Positions 11,127-21,905 of a DNA stretch of 64,000 nucleotides are shown piece after piece; position 1 is the first letter of the stretch, and each line of letters starts with the position of its first letter. The stretch comes from Hawksworthiomyces lignivorus (lineage: Eukaryota; Ascomycota; Sordariomycetes; Ophiostomatales; Ophiostomataceae). The stretch spans positions 1 to 64,000 of the forward strand of contig NTMA01000089.1 of the NCBI GenBank assembly GCA_002917075.1, read 5' to 3'. The notes under the pieces were generated by a model. That model did not search any database. It saw only the letters and a program-made list of their open reading frames with translations, and had not been told where the DNA came from. Both the position numbers and the translations under genes were made by a program.

Positions 11127-14100
11127 TCACTGGCGGGGACTTGGCATGTATTGGACTACTATAGCCCATAGGCGGGGTACTATGACGGCAACGAGTAAGC
11201 CTGTAGTTGAAATACAGTCAGTAAACGTGTGCAGTGTAACTTGGGCGCAAAATGGTACCATCCAGCACCATGGCCTACCGAGTGCGAATGTCATCTTGGG
11301 GCTAGTTTTAACCGATGCGAGCCAGGAGGTAAGTCGCCATAACCGGGTTTCTCTCAGCTCTAGGCTTGCTCTGCCCGTCGATGGCGAACCCTCAATGAGA
11401 CTCGACCGTGCGTCGCGGCGCCGAGTGAACTTTTCCAGTGCTCTACTCCCCTCTTCTGATTGTGCTGGTCGATTTTGCGTATCATTTTTGGTGTCTGGAT
11501 CTTGCTCTTGCTGCTGGATATTTCTATCGATCAATTTCAGCAGAGTTTCCTTGTTATCGTAGTTCAAGTACTCGACTAGCTCTCGAAGTGACACGCCGCC
11601 GACTTTGGTGAAGAAGGGATGCACATCATCTTGAGGCAAGCTTCGACAGGCGATCCTTCGGTCATCCCGCTCAACTCTCATTTGAAGTTTCAGCTCCGGC
11701 GAATAGTCTTCTTTCTTGGCGTCAACATCTTCCTTAGCTCTTTCAATGTCTTTATCACTTTCATATGTCTCAGAACTTTTGTCTGTCTCAAAACCTTTGT
11801 CTTCCTCGGAATATCCGTTTCTCTCAGGACTTTCATCCGTCTCGGAACTTTCATCCTCCCCGGTACGTCCTCTTTCCTTAACGGAGGAAGAGGTGTAGGG
11901 AATTGCAGACAGCCACAAACGTGAGTCAGCGCCATAGTTTAAGAATTTCTCCATAATCTTGCCAATTTGCTGGTTATTGCATATATCACTCCTCAGAGCT
12001 CCTAGGCATAAGGCAGCCTCCAGCACAAAGTCCTCCCAGAAGGTTCGGCCGCGGTCTTCCATTATCGGTGCGACAGTGGTGTGCATAAGCGCCTGAGGAG
12101 ACATCCCTCGCTCGAGCAGTGCTTCAAAAGTTTCCGCTGATGATGTTCTTTTCCAGATGAGACCGTCTCTTATGATAGAAACCAGGAGAGCCGTTTTGAA
12201 ATCTGTGTCGAGAATGCTTGGATCGTGACGAATTCTCCAGCAGACATATTCTTCCAGTCCGCGCCATGCTGAGATATAGAATGGGGATGTAACCCAATAG
12301 TCCGGTAAAGAATTATTTGGCCGCCGTACTTCTCCCTTTTCTTCTCCCTTTTGGACGCTGAGTACAATATAAGTATGTACACTGTCCGAGATCCCACGAA
12401 TACAGACTTTCACTTTAGAACTTTCCGTCAGATTTTGAGCTCCATTCTCAATCAACGCAGATCCAAGCGACTCTAGGAAGCTGTAGGGCGCGCGATCAGC
12501 ATTAAACTTCACTCGCATATCGACTATGGTGTGGACAACTCTGCTCCAATGCTCGTCATTGAATTTGATCAGATTCGTCCGTAACTCTGAAAGAAGCAAC
12601 TGGGAGATGGCATCAGCCGAACTGAAGTTTCGAATATAAATGGCCATTTCGCTCTGGACTTCTGGCGTTTCGATGAATTCCACAATGGATCGATGAGTAT
12701 GTTTGATGGAATCATTGACGGCTTCGACAAGACCCTTGGTGTTGCCATTTAGAACCTTTCGAGCGTGTTTCACGCGGTTTTCTCTTGTACTATGGCTCAT
12801 GGCCGCGTATGGGAATGGAGTTTGAATAGCAAGCTCTGAGTCTTTGACATAGTCTTCTAGAAAAGAATATGCGAGTAGAGACAAATCTAGAGAATAAGAG
12901 TCGAGTACTTGAAGCATCGCAAAGGTTTGATAGGCCGTAGTCCGTGCGGATTTGCTCAGTGTCTTGAGGAGGAACCGAAAAAGGCCTTCCAATTCGTCGG
13001 GCAGTGGGTCGAGCTCTTTCTCTAGGGCGGACAGATCTTGTGTGTCGTCTAATTCTTCCAAGCGCTCGCACAGCGATTTAACAACCAGGGCCACCCAGAG
13101 AAAAATTCCACTAGCCTTGTTAACAATACCGTGGATTAGACTAGAGATATCTCGGCCGGGACCACCTCTTAGTTTGTCTCGAATGTATCGTTGCATATCA
13201 CCCTTGGTTAGATCTTGGAGTCGGAGTCTCTTGTCGTCAGGCAAAGTGTTCTGAAAAACATTATACTCTCTGCTGGAGACACATATTTTCACGTCGTCAG
13301 GGGCGGCCGCAGTCCACCCAAGAAGCAGATCAATCATATCATGGTAGTTTTCTTGATAGGTCTCTTCATATTCATCGAGCCCGTCAATGAAGAAGCAAAA
13401 ACAATGCTTCTTATATAATTTTTGACACCTAAAGAGTCGGGTAAACGCCTGTCGAATCTCTTTACCGTGAAGATGGAGGTTAATATCAACTTGCGGGGAT
13501 GAAGCTGATATCTTATTCCACTGGTCTGGCAAGACGTCGGCGATGAGTTCAGGACAGGATTGGAGCGCATCGTGAAGCAGACACCTGAAGAGGCCATCGA
13601 GGGATTTTTGCAGCTTAGACCCTGGCTTCCAGAAGAAAAAATTGGCAAAAACCAACTTTCTTTGACCTGACTGAGGTCAGGAATTACATCCAGCTCGTAT
13701 GGCTATAACAAATAGACGGTAGGAACCAGCAGAAAATACTCACCAGCCCACCTTTGCAACTCGGCCTCGGTTCGCGGATGCTCACAGAGAAACTTCATTA
13801 GAGTTGACTTTCCTGACCCCAGCTTCCCGGAAATATGGAAGATGCCGTTTCCAGATGACAGCCAATGCAGAAATGATTCTCGAGTGGAATAATCATGCTC
13901 AATCTTTTGTAGCTTGTGATGCACGTCTGCTTCAGAGTCCGTGTCCTCGTCCGCTTCATAGTCCGTGTCTTCATCTGAGCTTAATGCGTTCAAAGTTTGC
14001 TCGTCGTCGTCTCCAGTATTTGAACTGTTTTCTGTCTTATCAAATTGTTCGTCATTCCCGGTTTCGTCGACCGACTTGGCGTCATCCCCATGTCCCGGCT

Positions 14101-14873
14101 GGGCATCTTCGTCGAAAATCCACTCAAAGGTCTTTCGGTGAGCAATGTCAACGTCTTCAAACCTCTCATGCATATTGTCAAATGCCAAGGCTTTGAGAAT
14201 CAGACCATGTTTTATCGCATCAGAAGCCGCTTCTGAAAGACTGAGGAGACCTTGGAGTTGCGATTGGGCCTCAGTGCTGATGGAGGTGATAGCGACGCCT
14301 TGGCGAAGCTCGCTAACATGTTTTTGGATTACCTCAAGCCTAGCGCTCCCATCTCTCGTACTTTCGGCTAGAGCCTCCAGTCTGACTTTTGTATCCGAGC
14401 TACCTTACATTAGCCTGTGCACAAGTTAAAGTCAGGAGGTCTAAATACCTGTTTAGGAAGCTGAGTTGCAACTCGAGCTGGCTGCGACAGCTCTGCAATC
14501 GCTGCAGCAGCTCCTTCTTCTCTCTGTCGCTCCAGAGAGTCTTAATCGCTGACCATGCACTTTGGCGCTTCGATGTAGGATCTTTGGGCTTGATTTTGTT
14601 CAGAAGGTCGAGAATCTGGCTCGATACGATGCGGCATTCCGCTGCAAGACGGTATAGAGCCTGCTCGTCGTCGGTTGGTTGTCCAGTTTGCGGGGAATCG
14701 AGCCTTTGAGAAAGCGCTTCCATCTCGGAGACGATGATCTCTATACTCTGGTTCTCCATCGTAGCGCCCGAGGCCGAATGACGGATATCGTTGGCGGCGT
14801 TCACTAGCTTAGTGCTATAGTCAACAAACTGCACAATGGCTGAAGCCAGCCCGACTGCTGTCATGGGATCCAT
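11127..14873 (-). CDS. NLR/STAND protein: helical N-terminal domain, NACHT NTPase, acidic C-terminal region
   Basis: The exons are complement 14449-14873, 13744-14399 and 11127-13666, phases 2 and 1, giving 1206 residues. The N-terminal 140 residues (starting MDPMTAVGLASAIVQFVDY) are the helical domain typical of fungal STAND proteins (HeLo-like/NACHT-associated class). A linker with the AH-TF-W pattern and an Asp/Glu-rich stretch follows. The P-loop GKLGSGKST lies at about 333-341 and is split from the rest of the NTPase by intron 2. Walker B FFIDGLDEY is at about 452-460, with an SSRE sensor after it. A helical DUF7791-like region ending TPEVQ follows. The C-terminus is low-complexity (Ser/Glu/Thr/Asp), with no ankyrin, WD or TPR repeats seen. 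An optional in-frame 78-nt intron (11201-11278) would remove 26 residues near the end. The likely role is an intracellular receptor for incompatibility or cell death, next to a HET gene. Confidence 0.85.
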
Positions 14874-15446
14874 GTTGAGAATTTGTTGCAGGTCACGATC
14901 AAAAGAGTCGTGATCTGCTTGACGAGCGGCAGAAACTGAAGAGAATGTATAGTGAGGAAGAGAATGTGCGCCTTGCAGCATCTCAGCTGAGTTAAGTTCG
15001 GTCGCAAAATAGGCCGACAACCATGCAACTCAGAGCCAATCAAAATTGAAGACGTCAGGCCTTCGTTAGCAGGGGGCAGCCTCGCTAGAATTAGGTAGAC
15101 TAGTTGTTACAGCGGCGTGAGGTCTTACCACTATACGACAAAAAGATCGCTATTCAAGTACCCTGTGCTTGCATCCCTCACACTACTAATAGCATATATC
15201 ACATCTACGCCAGCGCACGTCATGACAAAAAATCCCAAAAGCGACGGTGACTACCCACAACCAACTCTCTAAGCAACCGCACTGCCGTACCTATCTGGAT
15301 GTATCTGTATTTAATGGAGTAAGTCAAGCTCTTCGTATCGGATGTAGTTAGAATTTATGAATGCCACCTCTTGCCAGTTCTTTTTCCGCTATATAAACTA
15401 GACTATGTTTTGTCCTTTATATTGGCAGTGTTTCCCTCCTTGGTCC

Positions 15447-17213
15447 TCACACAACGGCAAACTCTTGGATTGGGATTTCGTCCTTAATACTTTCACCATC
15501 CATAAAACCATGGAGGTATGCCTCTCCCATGAAAACAAAGCTCCCGGATGGTTTCAGCTTCCTCAGCACGTATGGCGTCCTACCGCCATGGAAGACGACT
15601 ACATAATCCCCCGACCGAGACGACATTGGTGCCAACCCGGCATATCCCTTTTGGGTACTGAAAATCGCCCGTCCTGACGAAGCAATCACAACGTAGTTCA
15701 TATACTTCATGTAATTACTGAATTCCGCCTGCTCTTCAGGTGTCTTAGCATGTGGTAGGGGCCTGTTCCATTCGTGCTTTCGAAACGCGTTGAACAGCGT
15801 CTGGAGGCTGGGGAGCGAGCCTAGATCCTCATACATGGCCAGGTCGGTGTCGCCAATGAGTATCTTTTGGAAAACAGTGAGGATGTCCTCGCCCGTGGCT
15901 GGGTAATTCTGCAGCTTTAGCACCAGCCGCTCCCAGCCCCGCCATCGCTTCTGGCGCGTATGCTTGATGAATTCCTCGTTCTTATCAAACCGAGAGAGGC
16001 CGATCTGTGGTGCCAGGGGGCTGAAGTGGATTTCTGAGTGGACGAAGCTCTCGCCAACCGTCTTGAGATGGTCAATGACTCGCCCTTGGATGAACAGGGT
16101 CTGGTTGTCAGGTGAGAAGCGGACGATATGCGGTACGTCGCCCCCGGCCCGCCATGGCGTCGACCGCCGTCTTGCCAGAAAGGCAATCTCTCGAGGCTTG
16201 CAGGACCAATCGGGCGCCCACGATGCGACGCCGTCCTGCTTCTTCCAGAGCGGGTCGCAATTAAAGCTTAGGATCTGCAGCGACTTCTCCAGCTGGGTCC
16301 GCGCGACTGCGTTGTAGACTACTTTGGCCTCTAGGCTGTAGTCTGGGCGCATGTGCGGCACGTCTGTGGCCAAGTTCAGTAGCGAGTACACGTTGTCTAC
16401 GGCGCGCGTCGCCTGGTACATGCGGAAGTTGATGAGCAGATTCATCAGTGGGTTGTCAAACTTTTGCTGGTAGGCGTGCTGCGTCCTCATCAGCACATCT
16501 ACGCGCAGCCGGCCGGCCGCGATCAGCGGCGACGAGAGGTAGCTGGTCACACCGCAGAAGGAGTCGAATGGCTCGCTGTCTGGCCCGCACATGACGACGG
16601 CGACGCGCGAGACGGACACTTCCTGAATGACCCAGACGCGCGTGAACCACGATCGCCAGTACAGGGCATCGAGAGCGATCCAGTCCGCGTCCGCCATTTC
16701 TCCGCCGTGGAGGACACCGGTTGGAGCGGCAGCTGCGTCGGAGCTAGAGCTCTGCTCTGGCTGCGAGCTGTTGGCCGCTGTGCGGAGAGCCGCTGCAAAC
16801 TGCCGGATCAGCGCAAACGCCCGGGCACTGTCGCTGTGCGCTTCGCCAAGCCAGACCACGACCTGGCTGGCGCGGCTGTAGATCTGGGACATGAGCTGCA
16901 CCTGCTCTCCGCGCTCGGGAACGTCCTCCTGGTTGATGCAGATGGCATCCGCCCACAGAACGCGCGTGCGGTCGGCAAGCCGCAGCTGCTGGAGAGCAGC
17001 CAAGAGATTGCGCGTGACTCGGATGGCCCGCCCATCACATGTAATCCAGTGCTTCTCCTTCGGATCGTCCCAAGAGTAGGAGAGCGCCTCATACTCGATG
17101 TCTCCGCTGTCGATGCTGACAACAGACAGCGAGCAGCGGATCGGGTCAGACGAGGAGGCCGCAGCATGGATGTGCAGAACGCGGATATGCCTAGCCGGTA
17201 ATTGATTGTACAC
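15447..17213 (-). CDS. HET-domain (heterokaryon incompatibility) protein
   Basis: This is a single-exon gene of 588 residues. The three blocks of the HET domain are intact. The IRVLHI entry strand and YEALSYSWDD lie at 41-50. LWADAICINQED lies at about 86-97. ER-EQVQLMSQIYSRASQVVVWLGE runs from 100 to about 124. The C-terminal half ends in the usual HET tail (GRAIF.T..GYAGLAP...GD.V.V..GG..PYVLR). HET domains trigger programmed cell death on allorecognition and are often effectors for NLR receptors. The gene lies 574 bp upstream of the NLR start on the same strand, so the two are tandem neighbours. Codon use is GC-rich compared with its flanks. No frame disruptions are seen. Confidence 0.92.
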   Translation of the reverse strand: MYNQLPARHIRVLHIHAAASSSDPIRCSLSVVSIDSGDIEYEALSYSWDDPKEKHWITCDGRAIRVTRNLLAALQQLRLADRTRVLWADAICINQEDVPERGEQVQLMSQIYSRASQVVVWLGEAHSDSARAFALIRQFAAALRTAANSSQPEQSSSSDAAAAPTGVLHGGEMADADWIALDALYWRSWFTRVWVIQEVSVSRVAVVMCGPDSEPFDSFCGVTSYLSSPLIAAGRLRVDVLMRTQHAYQQKFDNPLMNLLINFRMYQATRAVDNVYSLLNLATDVPHMRPDYSLEAKVVYNAVARTQLEKSLQILSFNCDPLWKKQDGVASWAPDWSCKPREIAFLARRRSTPWRAGGDVPHIVRFSPDNQTLFIQGRVIDHLKTVGESFVHSEIHFSPLAPQIGLSRFDKNEEFIKHTRQKRWRGWERLVLKLQNYPATGEDILTVFQKILIGDTDLAMYEDLGSLPSLQTLFNAFRKHEWNRPLPHAKTPEEQAEFSNYMKYMNYVVIASSGRAIFSTQKGYAGLAPMSSRSGDYVVVFHGGRTPYVLRKLKPSGSFVFMGEAYLHGFMDGESIKDEIPIQEFAVV

Positions 17214-17245
17214 ATAACGACTAGACTGTCTACTCAGACTAGCTG

Positions 17246-17596
17246 TTAGCCCTCAACAAACTGAAGAGCGGTCATAAAGGCACGGCTGGAAGAGAACAAA
17301 AATAGACCAAGTGACCGCGATGTGAGGTAGAGAGCATACTCATTTACATCTTCTTGTATGGTGAGGTTCAAGAGCTGCCGTCGCGCTCCTCGCTCATAGA
17401 AGGCTTGCCTCCTGAACGGGTCAGCGTACTTTGCTTTAAAGTGTCTAGCGGGCAAGTTAGCGATGTGCTCAACTGGAACTCGGCCCCGTCGTAGCACGCA
17501 CTTTGGAATGAAACGCAGTAAAAGGCGGTTCGAAGGAATAGTGTAGTTCTCATACACCACCAATGCGGCTCTCCAAGCCCACTCCGGCATATCCAT
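17246..17596 (-). CDS. Small basic hypothetical protein upstream of the HET gene
   Basis: This is an open frame of 116 codons starting MDMPEWAWRAALVVYENY. It is rich in Arg (RLLLRF, RRQAFYERGARRQLL) and has no recognised domain. It ends only 32 bp before the HET start codon, on the same strand. A possible donor (GTATGCTCTC) inside it might splice its N-terminal part onward, so it could be an upstream exon of a longer transcript, or a fragment. The coding status is uncertain. Confidence 0.3.
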   Translation of the reverse strand: MDMPEWAWRAALVVYENYTIPSNRLLLRFIPKCVLRRGRVPVEHIANLPARHFKAKYADPFRRQAFYERGARRQLLNLTIQEDVNEYALYLTSRSLGLFLFSSSRAFMTALQFVEG

Positions 17597-19685
17597 AGTG
17601 GCCCCGACTGCCTCACATTAAAGCCCCCGTGTAGGCTGCAGTTGGCTAATGTTTACATAGAATATTTGTGAGCCCGAGTTTACGCGCAGCACAGGTAGCC
17701 TAGTTTTGGCCCCTAATTGGCTTAGAGAGGCAGGCCTGGCTTTGATCACACCTTGCCGAATTTGTCGAAAAGTACATAATAATGAATTTAACTATGTCGC
17801 AGTGATATGCTTATACCTATGCTTACTAAGAAGACAACTCAGCTCTTTGGATTGCAGAGGATGAAGTATGAATTTTCAGGTAGCTATCGGGCAAATTGCC
17901 CAATGATGATTGTGAATTGGTTGAAGTATTAGAAATGGCTTATTCTTGGGGAGGGGATTTTGCTGTTTCAAAGACTCAAAACTAAACACAAACTTTGCAC
18001 AGCTATTCTGCCAGGATGCCGAAAGATTTGTATTTCTAGTACTGAACGCCAGAAATCTTCTACATCGAGCCTTTGCGGCACTCACTTTTTCAGTGAAGGA
18101 TTTTCAAATTTCCATTGGTCGATCTATTTCTCTCTTCCTAATTCGATAATACTGAAGCTGTAGTACCGCATCAATTTGTTATGAAATTCTTATGCTCGAC
18201 TTCCGATGAAACAACTCTGCAATATACCAGATAAGAGGTACTCTACTAGAAATGAATAAAAGAAAGCACGCGGGACATAAATCGAGAGAATAGCATAGTA
18301 GCCATGGCCTTAAGACTCTTGTCACAGGTTATGAGAACAGAATTGCAGAAAAGCAAGACAGAAAATTAATGACTCCCCGTGCCAGTCACACTCGTGTCAA
18401 AACTCTCCGAACCTTGCCCGCCCTGTAAAGACCAACATCTCGCACTAGGACCAAATTTGCGTCTCGAGCTGTTGTTTATGATTCCTATACTTGTTCAACA
18501 GATCTCTAGGCATACTCAGAACTAACTACTAACAGAACAGTACAGCTGTAATACGCAAGTATCAAGTCTCGTGACGCAATCCCCAACAGCCATGTTCAAA
18601 CTCGCTCTACGACGCAAAGAGCACCAAGAGCTCCTGCGTTCAATTCAGTTCCAAATTCGGTTTTCAATGATTCGTATCCCATACAAGCCCGCCACCACCA
18701 TCTATATCTACCCCGCTGGATAAACAAAACAAACAGTGAAGGCGATGGGGTAAAGGCGCTGTAAAAATGAGTCTAGAAGGACGCGGTAGTGTAAGACAAT
18801 GGAAAAAGCGAAAGACAGGTGCTAAGCGAACAACTAAGCGAGTATAATATAATAACTCAGAAATAAAAAGCGATTGCTATTTTTTTTTTTTTTAGATAAA
18901 GAAGATAATCAACGCCATATATCAAGAGTTCCTTTTTAAAAAAAATTAAGCTGAATTGAATTTCTCTATTATTGAAGATTATTCTTTGTACATTCTTCAT
19001 TCTTTCTCAGACACAAATAGAGACTCTGTTGTGATTAAGCAGAGTATTAGCGTGTGAATATCTAAAGTTGCCTTTCTCACTACAGTCGGCGCTTTATGCA
19101 CTGCTGCCTAGGAACCGAGTAGACAATGGCCCTGCTTCTGGCCGATCCAAGCTGATACTCATCGGCTCTTAGCAGGCAAACCAGACTGGAAAAGAGGCGT
19201 TGAAAAGACGGCAAAATGTTTGTTGGTCGTCGACATTTTTACCTTACATTCAATGGCTTACAATCCTATTTGTCCGTCGCTTTGCCACTCGTCACCGCAA
19301 TTCCGTCTATTGTCCTGATATTTGGCTGAGTGTCCTGGCTAGGGTTGTTGTTGATTTATGTGATCTGCGGCGTGTCGAGTAAAATAACGTTTAGTCGACG
19401 ATTGGACATTCCGTTTTACTTTCTAATTAAGCGGATAAAAGGTAGTCATATATACCATCTGCCTAGTATTGATATGTTTGTCCTTATGTAGCACGATAGG
19501 TTATTTAGTAAGGCAGGGCGTATTACTTTTAAATTTATGTACGCCCCATGACATTGTGTTCTTACTTATTCTCAAGGTACGCATCGTTATGAACGTAGCT
19601 TTCAAACGCGTCTCAAAGATCGACTAATTAATTATTTTTTTTTTTTTTTGCCCGAAAAATAGAGGAGAAAAGAGAACACGTAAAG
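17597..19685. other. AT-rich intergenic region, nothing recognised
   Basis: About 2 kb of AT-rich DNA holds long T or A runs (about 18880-18893 and 19634-19649). Only short frames occur, including a 44-codon ATG frame at 18592 with no recognised features. It separates the NLR/HET block from the decayed F-box-like gene. Confidence 0.5.
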
Positions 19686-21088
19686 ATGGCTAGTTCTGCC
19701 ACAATCTTTGCTTCTATACCGGAGCTCTTGAGCCTTCTAGCACGTCAGATATATACGCTCACGATGCTCTAAACCGGAGGTTTCCTTATTTCTCACAATC
19801 GTTGTCACTAACGGCTCTCTCCTCTCTTTTAGACCCGAAGTCGCAAGCAGTTGGTTAGATTGCGCCTGGCAAGCAGAACCTTCGCTTCTGCGGTTTCACC
19901 TTTCCTATTCCATGATGTCCAGATTGGGAAGAAGCGGAGCTCCGAGGCACTGCGTGAACTCGCTAACTGCGAGCATATCCACTACGTCAGAAGGCTCACG
20001 ATTGAGGGCGGTAGAGATTCCGACAACTACCATGAAATTGTGCAGCAGGATTTATTACCCAAGATGCCGCGCTTGGAGAGTTTTACGTAAGAGTTGCCAT
20101 AGATAGTCCTTAGCTTTTTCGTTTTACAATCTCTCAAAAGAGACGAGTTAAACCAAGAATTAACACAGGCTTAAGATGGTCTGAGGTGCCTCTAGCATCA
20201 GCGACGCTTCGAACAACGGCATTTACCATGACGGGGAGATCGTCACCATAATGTACGAGTTTAGCGAGGCCGACGACTCCGGCATCGCCTTCCATGCGTT
20301 CGGGCCCGCTCGCTGCCCGTGGCTGTGCCGCTTCACTGCGGCCCGTTACGGCGCCGACGTCCGCGGCTTTTTGGATGCTGCGGCCGTGGAGAAGGGTGGG
20401 CCGGCGTGGGCGCGGGGGGGTCGCCGTCTCGTGCGAGCATATGGGCGACGGCTACGAGCTGGTGAATCTGCTCGCGGGCCATGCTGCGGATGGCCGCCAC
20501 CCGGCCGGCGACGATTACAGTCTCAATTCCGGCGACTATGGCGGCTTTGACAGGCACCGCCCGCGCCCGCTGCGCCCCCCACTGCACCTGCGCATGCTCG
20601 ACGTCAGCCTGGACCGTCCGCATCTGACCCTGTACGACGACGACGGCGAGTTTGTTCCCAAAGATGCCATACCGTCCGCCACGCAAGTCCTAACGGACCT
20701 CGTCGCCGGCGACGCAGGCACACTCGAGGGACTCGCGGTCCACATGGTGGAAGAACCTAAGGGAGCAGCCGGCGGTAGCGGCAGTTTCCAGCATCTCGAC
20801 CTACTCACTGTGGCCGTGGCCCAGCTCGTTAATCTCACCCAGCTGTCGGTCAAGCGCCCCGAGACTGGGAGCCAGTTATTGGGGAGGGAGGTGTCCGACG
20901 TCGCCCGCAGGTTGGCTGCTGCTGCGCCAGCTCTTCAGTATATAAGTATCTATGAATCCTACTGGAAAATTTGGCGTGACAGCGCAGACGGGTCAGATGG
21001 AGACGGTGCCATACGGCTGGAGGTGCTGGAAGACCAGGAAATCGAGGACGTTGAGATTTTTAGCCGCACAATTTGGGTGCCGAGTTAA
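19686..21088 (+). pseudogene. F-box/LRR-like gene, multiply disrupted
   Basis: A start codon at 19686 opens a frame with an F-box-type opening (SIPELLSLLARQIY). This continues after a plausible intron ending CTCTTTTAG (19834 area) into LVRLRLASRTFASAVSPFLF and a following RRLTIEGG segment. The first two pieces cannot be joined in frame with any clear donor. A stop and frame change follow near 20160-20250. A third segment starting MYEFSEADDSG is open to a G7 run at 20414-20420, where the frame must change by one base to continue through LRMLDVSLDRP and LTQLSVKRPE to the stop at 21088. One G fewer would restore that last junction. The arrangement suggests a recent, GC-rich gene losing function, or assembly errors. 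F-box proteins of this kind recruit targets to SCF ubiquitin ligases. Confidence 0.5.
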
Positions 21089-21320
21089 TATATTGTGCCC
21101 GCCTGCCAACAGCTTGTCACGACTGATTCAGGGGAGGCCGACGATTAATGAAGGCGCTATCAAAATGGGGACATAATGTAGCAAGGAACTGTTAACTACC
21201 TTATATATATGCTCTTTGCTATGTCTATCTATCTACATAAAGACTTCGTTCAACTACTTGACGATAACTGGCCCGACTCTCGCGGTGAATTAAGCGAGCA
21301 CTTGAATAGCTTCAGCGGGT

Positions 21321-21742
21321 TGTATTGGTGCTATCGGTGGTACTCGTATACCGGACTTCTTACCTCGAGATCAACAAAAATCATTTCGTGACTGAAACAG
21401 TAGACTCAACAAAACCTCCTCGTGGCAATATGTACAGATGAATCACTTAGTTACGTACTAGCAGGAGCTGAGGGCTCTATGAACGACGCCTCTTTATATA
21501 ATCAAGCAACTCGAAGAGACTTTTACACTCCACCACATCAATATTATGTTAGAGATGCGGGATTCTCTCTTATACCAAGTGTAATAGTACATTACCCTCG
21601 TGCTCACTATTATCTCGAAGATTGGAGAAACGAGGGCCGTGAAGCAACTAATAGGAAGGAGTACTACAATTATTGACACACACAACTTCGATCAGTGGTA
21701 GAGAGAGTGTTTGGCCTCATTAAAGGAAAGTACCTATTATAG
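21321..21742 (+). mobile_element. PIF/Harbinger DDE transposase remnant (inactivated)
   Basis: Three consecutive open pieces match the DDE_Tnp_4 order. The first is CIGAIGGTRIP followed by a PRDQQ-like stretch (21321-21392), where the family reads GAIDGT. The second is LLVAICTDESLSYVLAGAEG followed by NDASLY and YYVRDAGF (21416-21673). The third, after a TGA at 21674-21676, is QLRSVVERVFGLIKGKY (21683-21733), holding the third acidic residue. A second TGA lies at 21393-21395. Both TGA codons sit where the family has Arg (CGA), the first catalytic Asp codon reads GGT, and a frame change is needed between pieces one and two. The copy is dead, and no terminal inverted repeats were found by eye. 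Confidence 0.75.
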
Positions 21743-21905
21743 ACGCTCTACGTACTACATAACCCGGTCTTTGGTGGGGGAAAAAAAAGAAGAAAAAAAA
21801 AATAGAAAACAAATTCTCCTGCTATGCACTCCAAATTTGTACTTAGATATGTCGCAAACAGCCTAAAGAATTCAATACGATTTATAATATTCCAAAAGCA
21901 GCCTA

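Noticed and set aside
20333..20853. Antisense frames in the GC-rich F-box-like segment
   Set aside because: Low-complexity Arg/Ala shadows of the plus-strand coding sequence.
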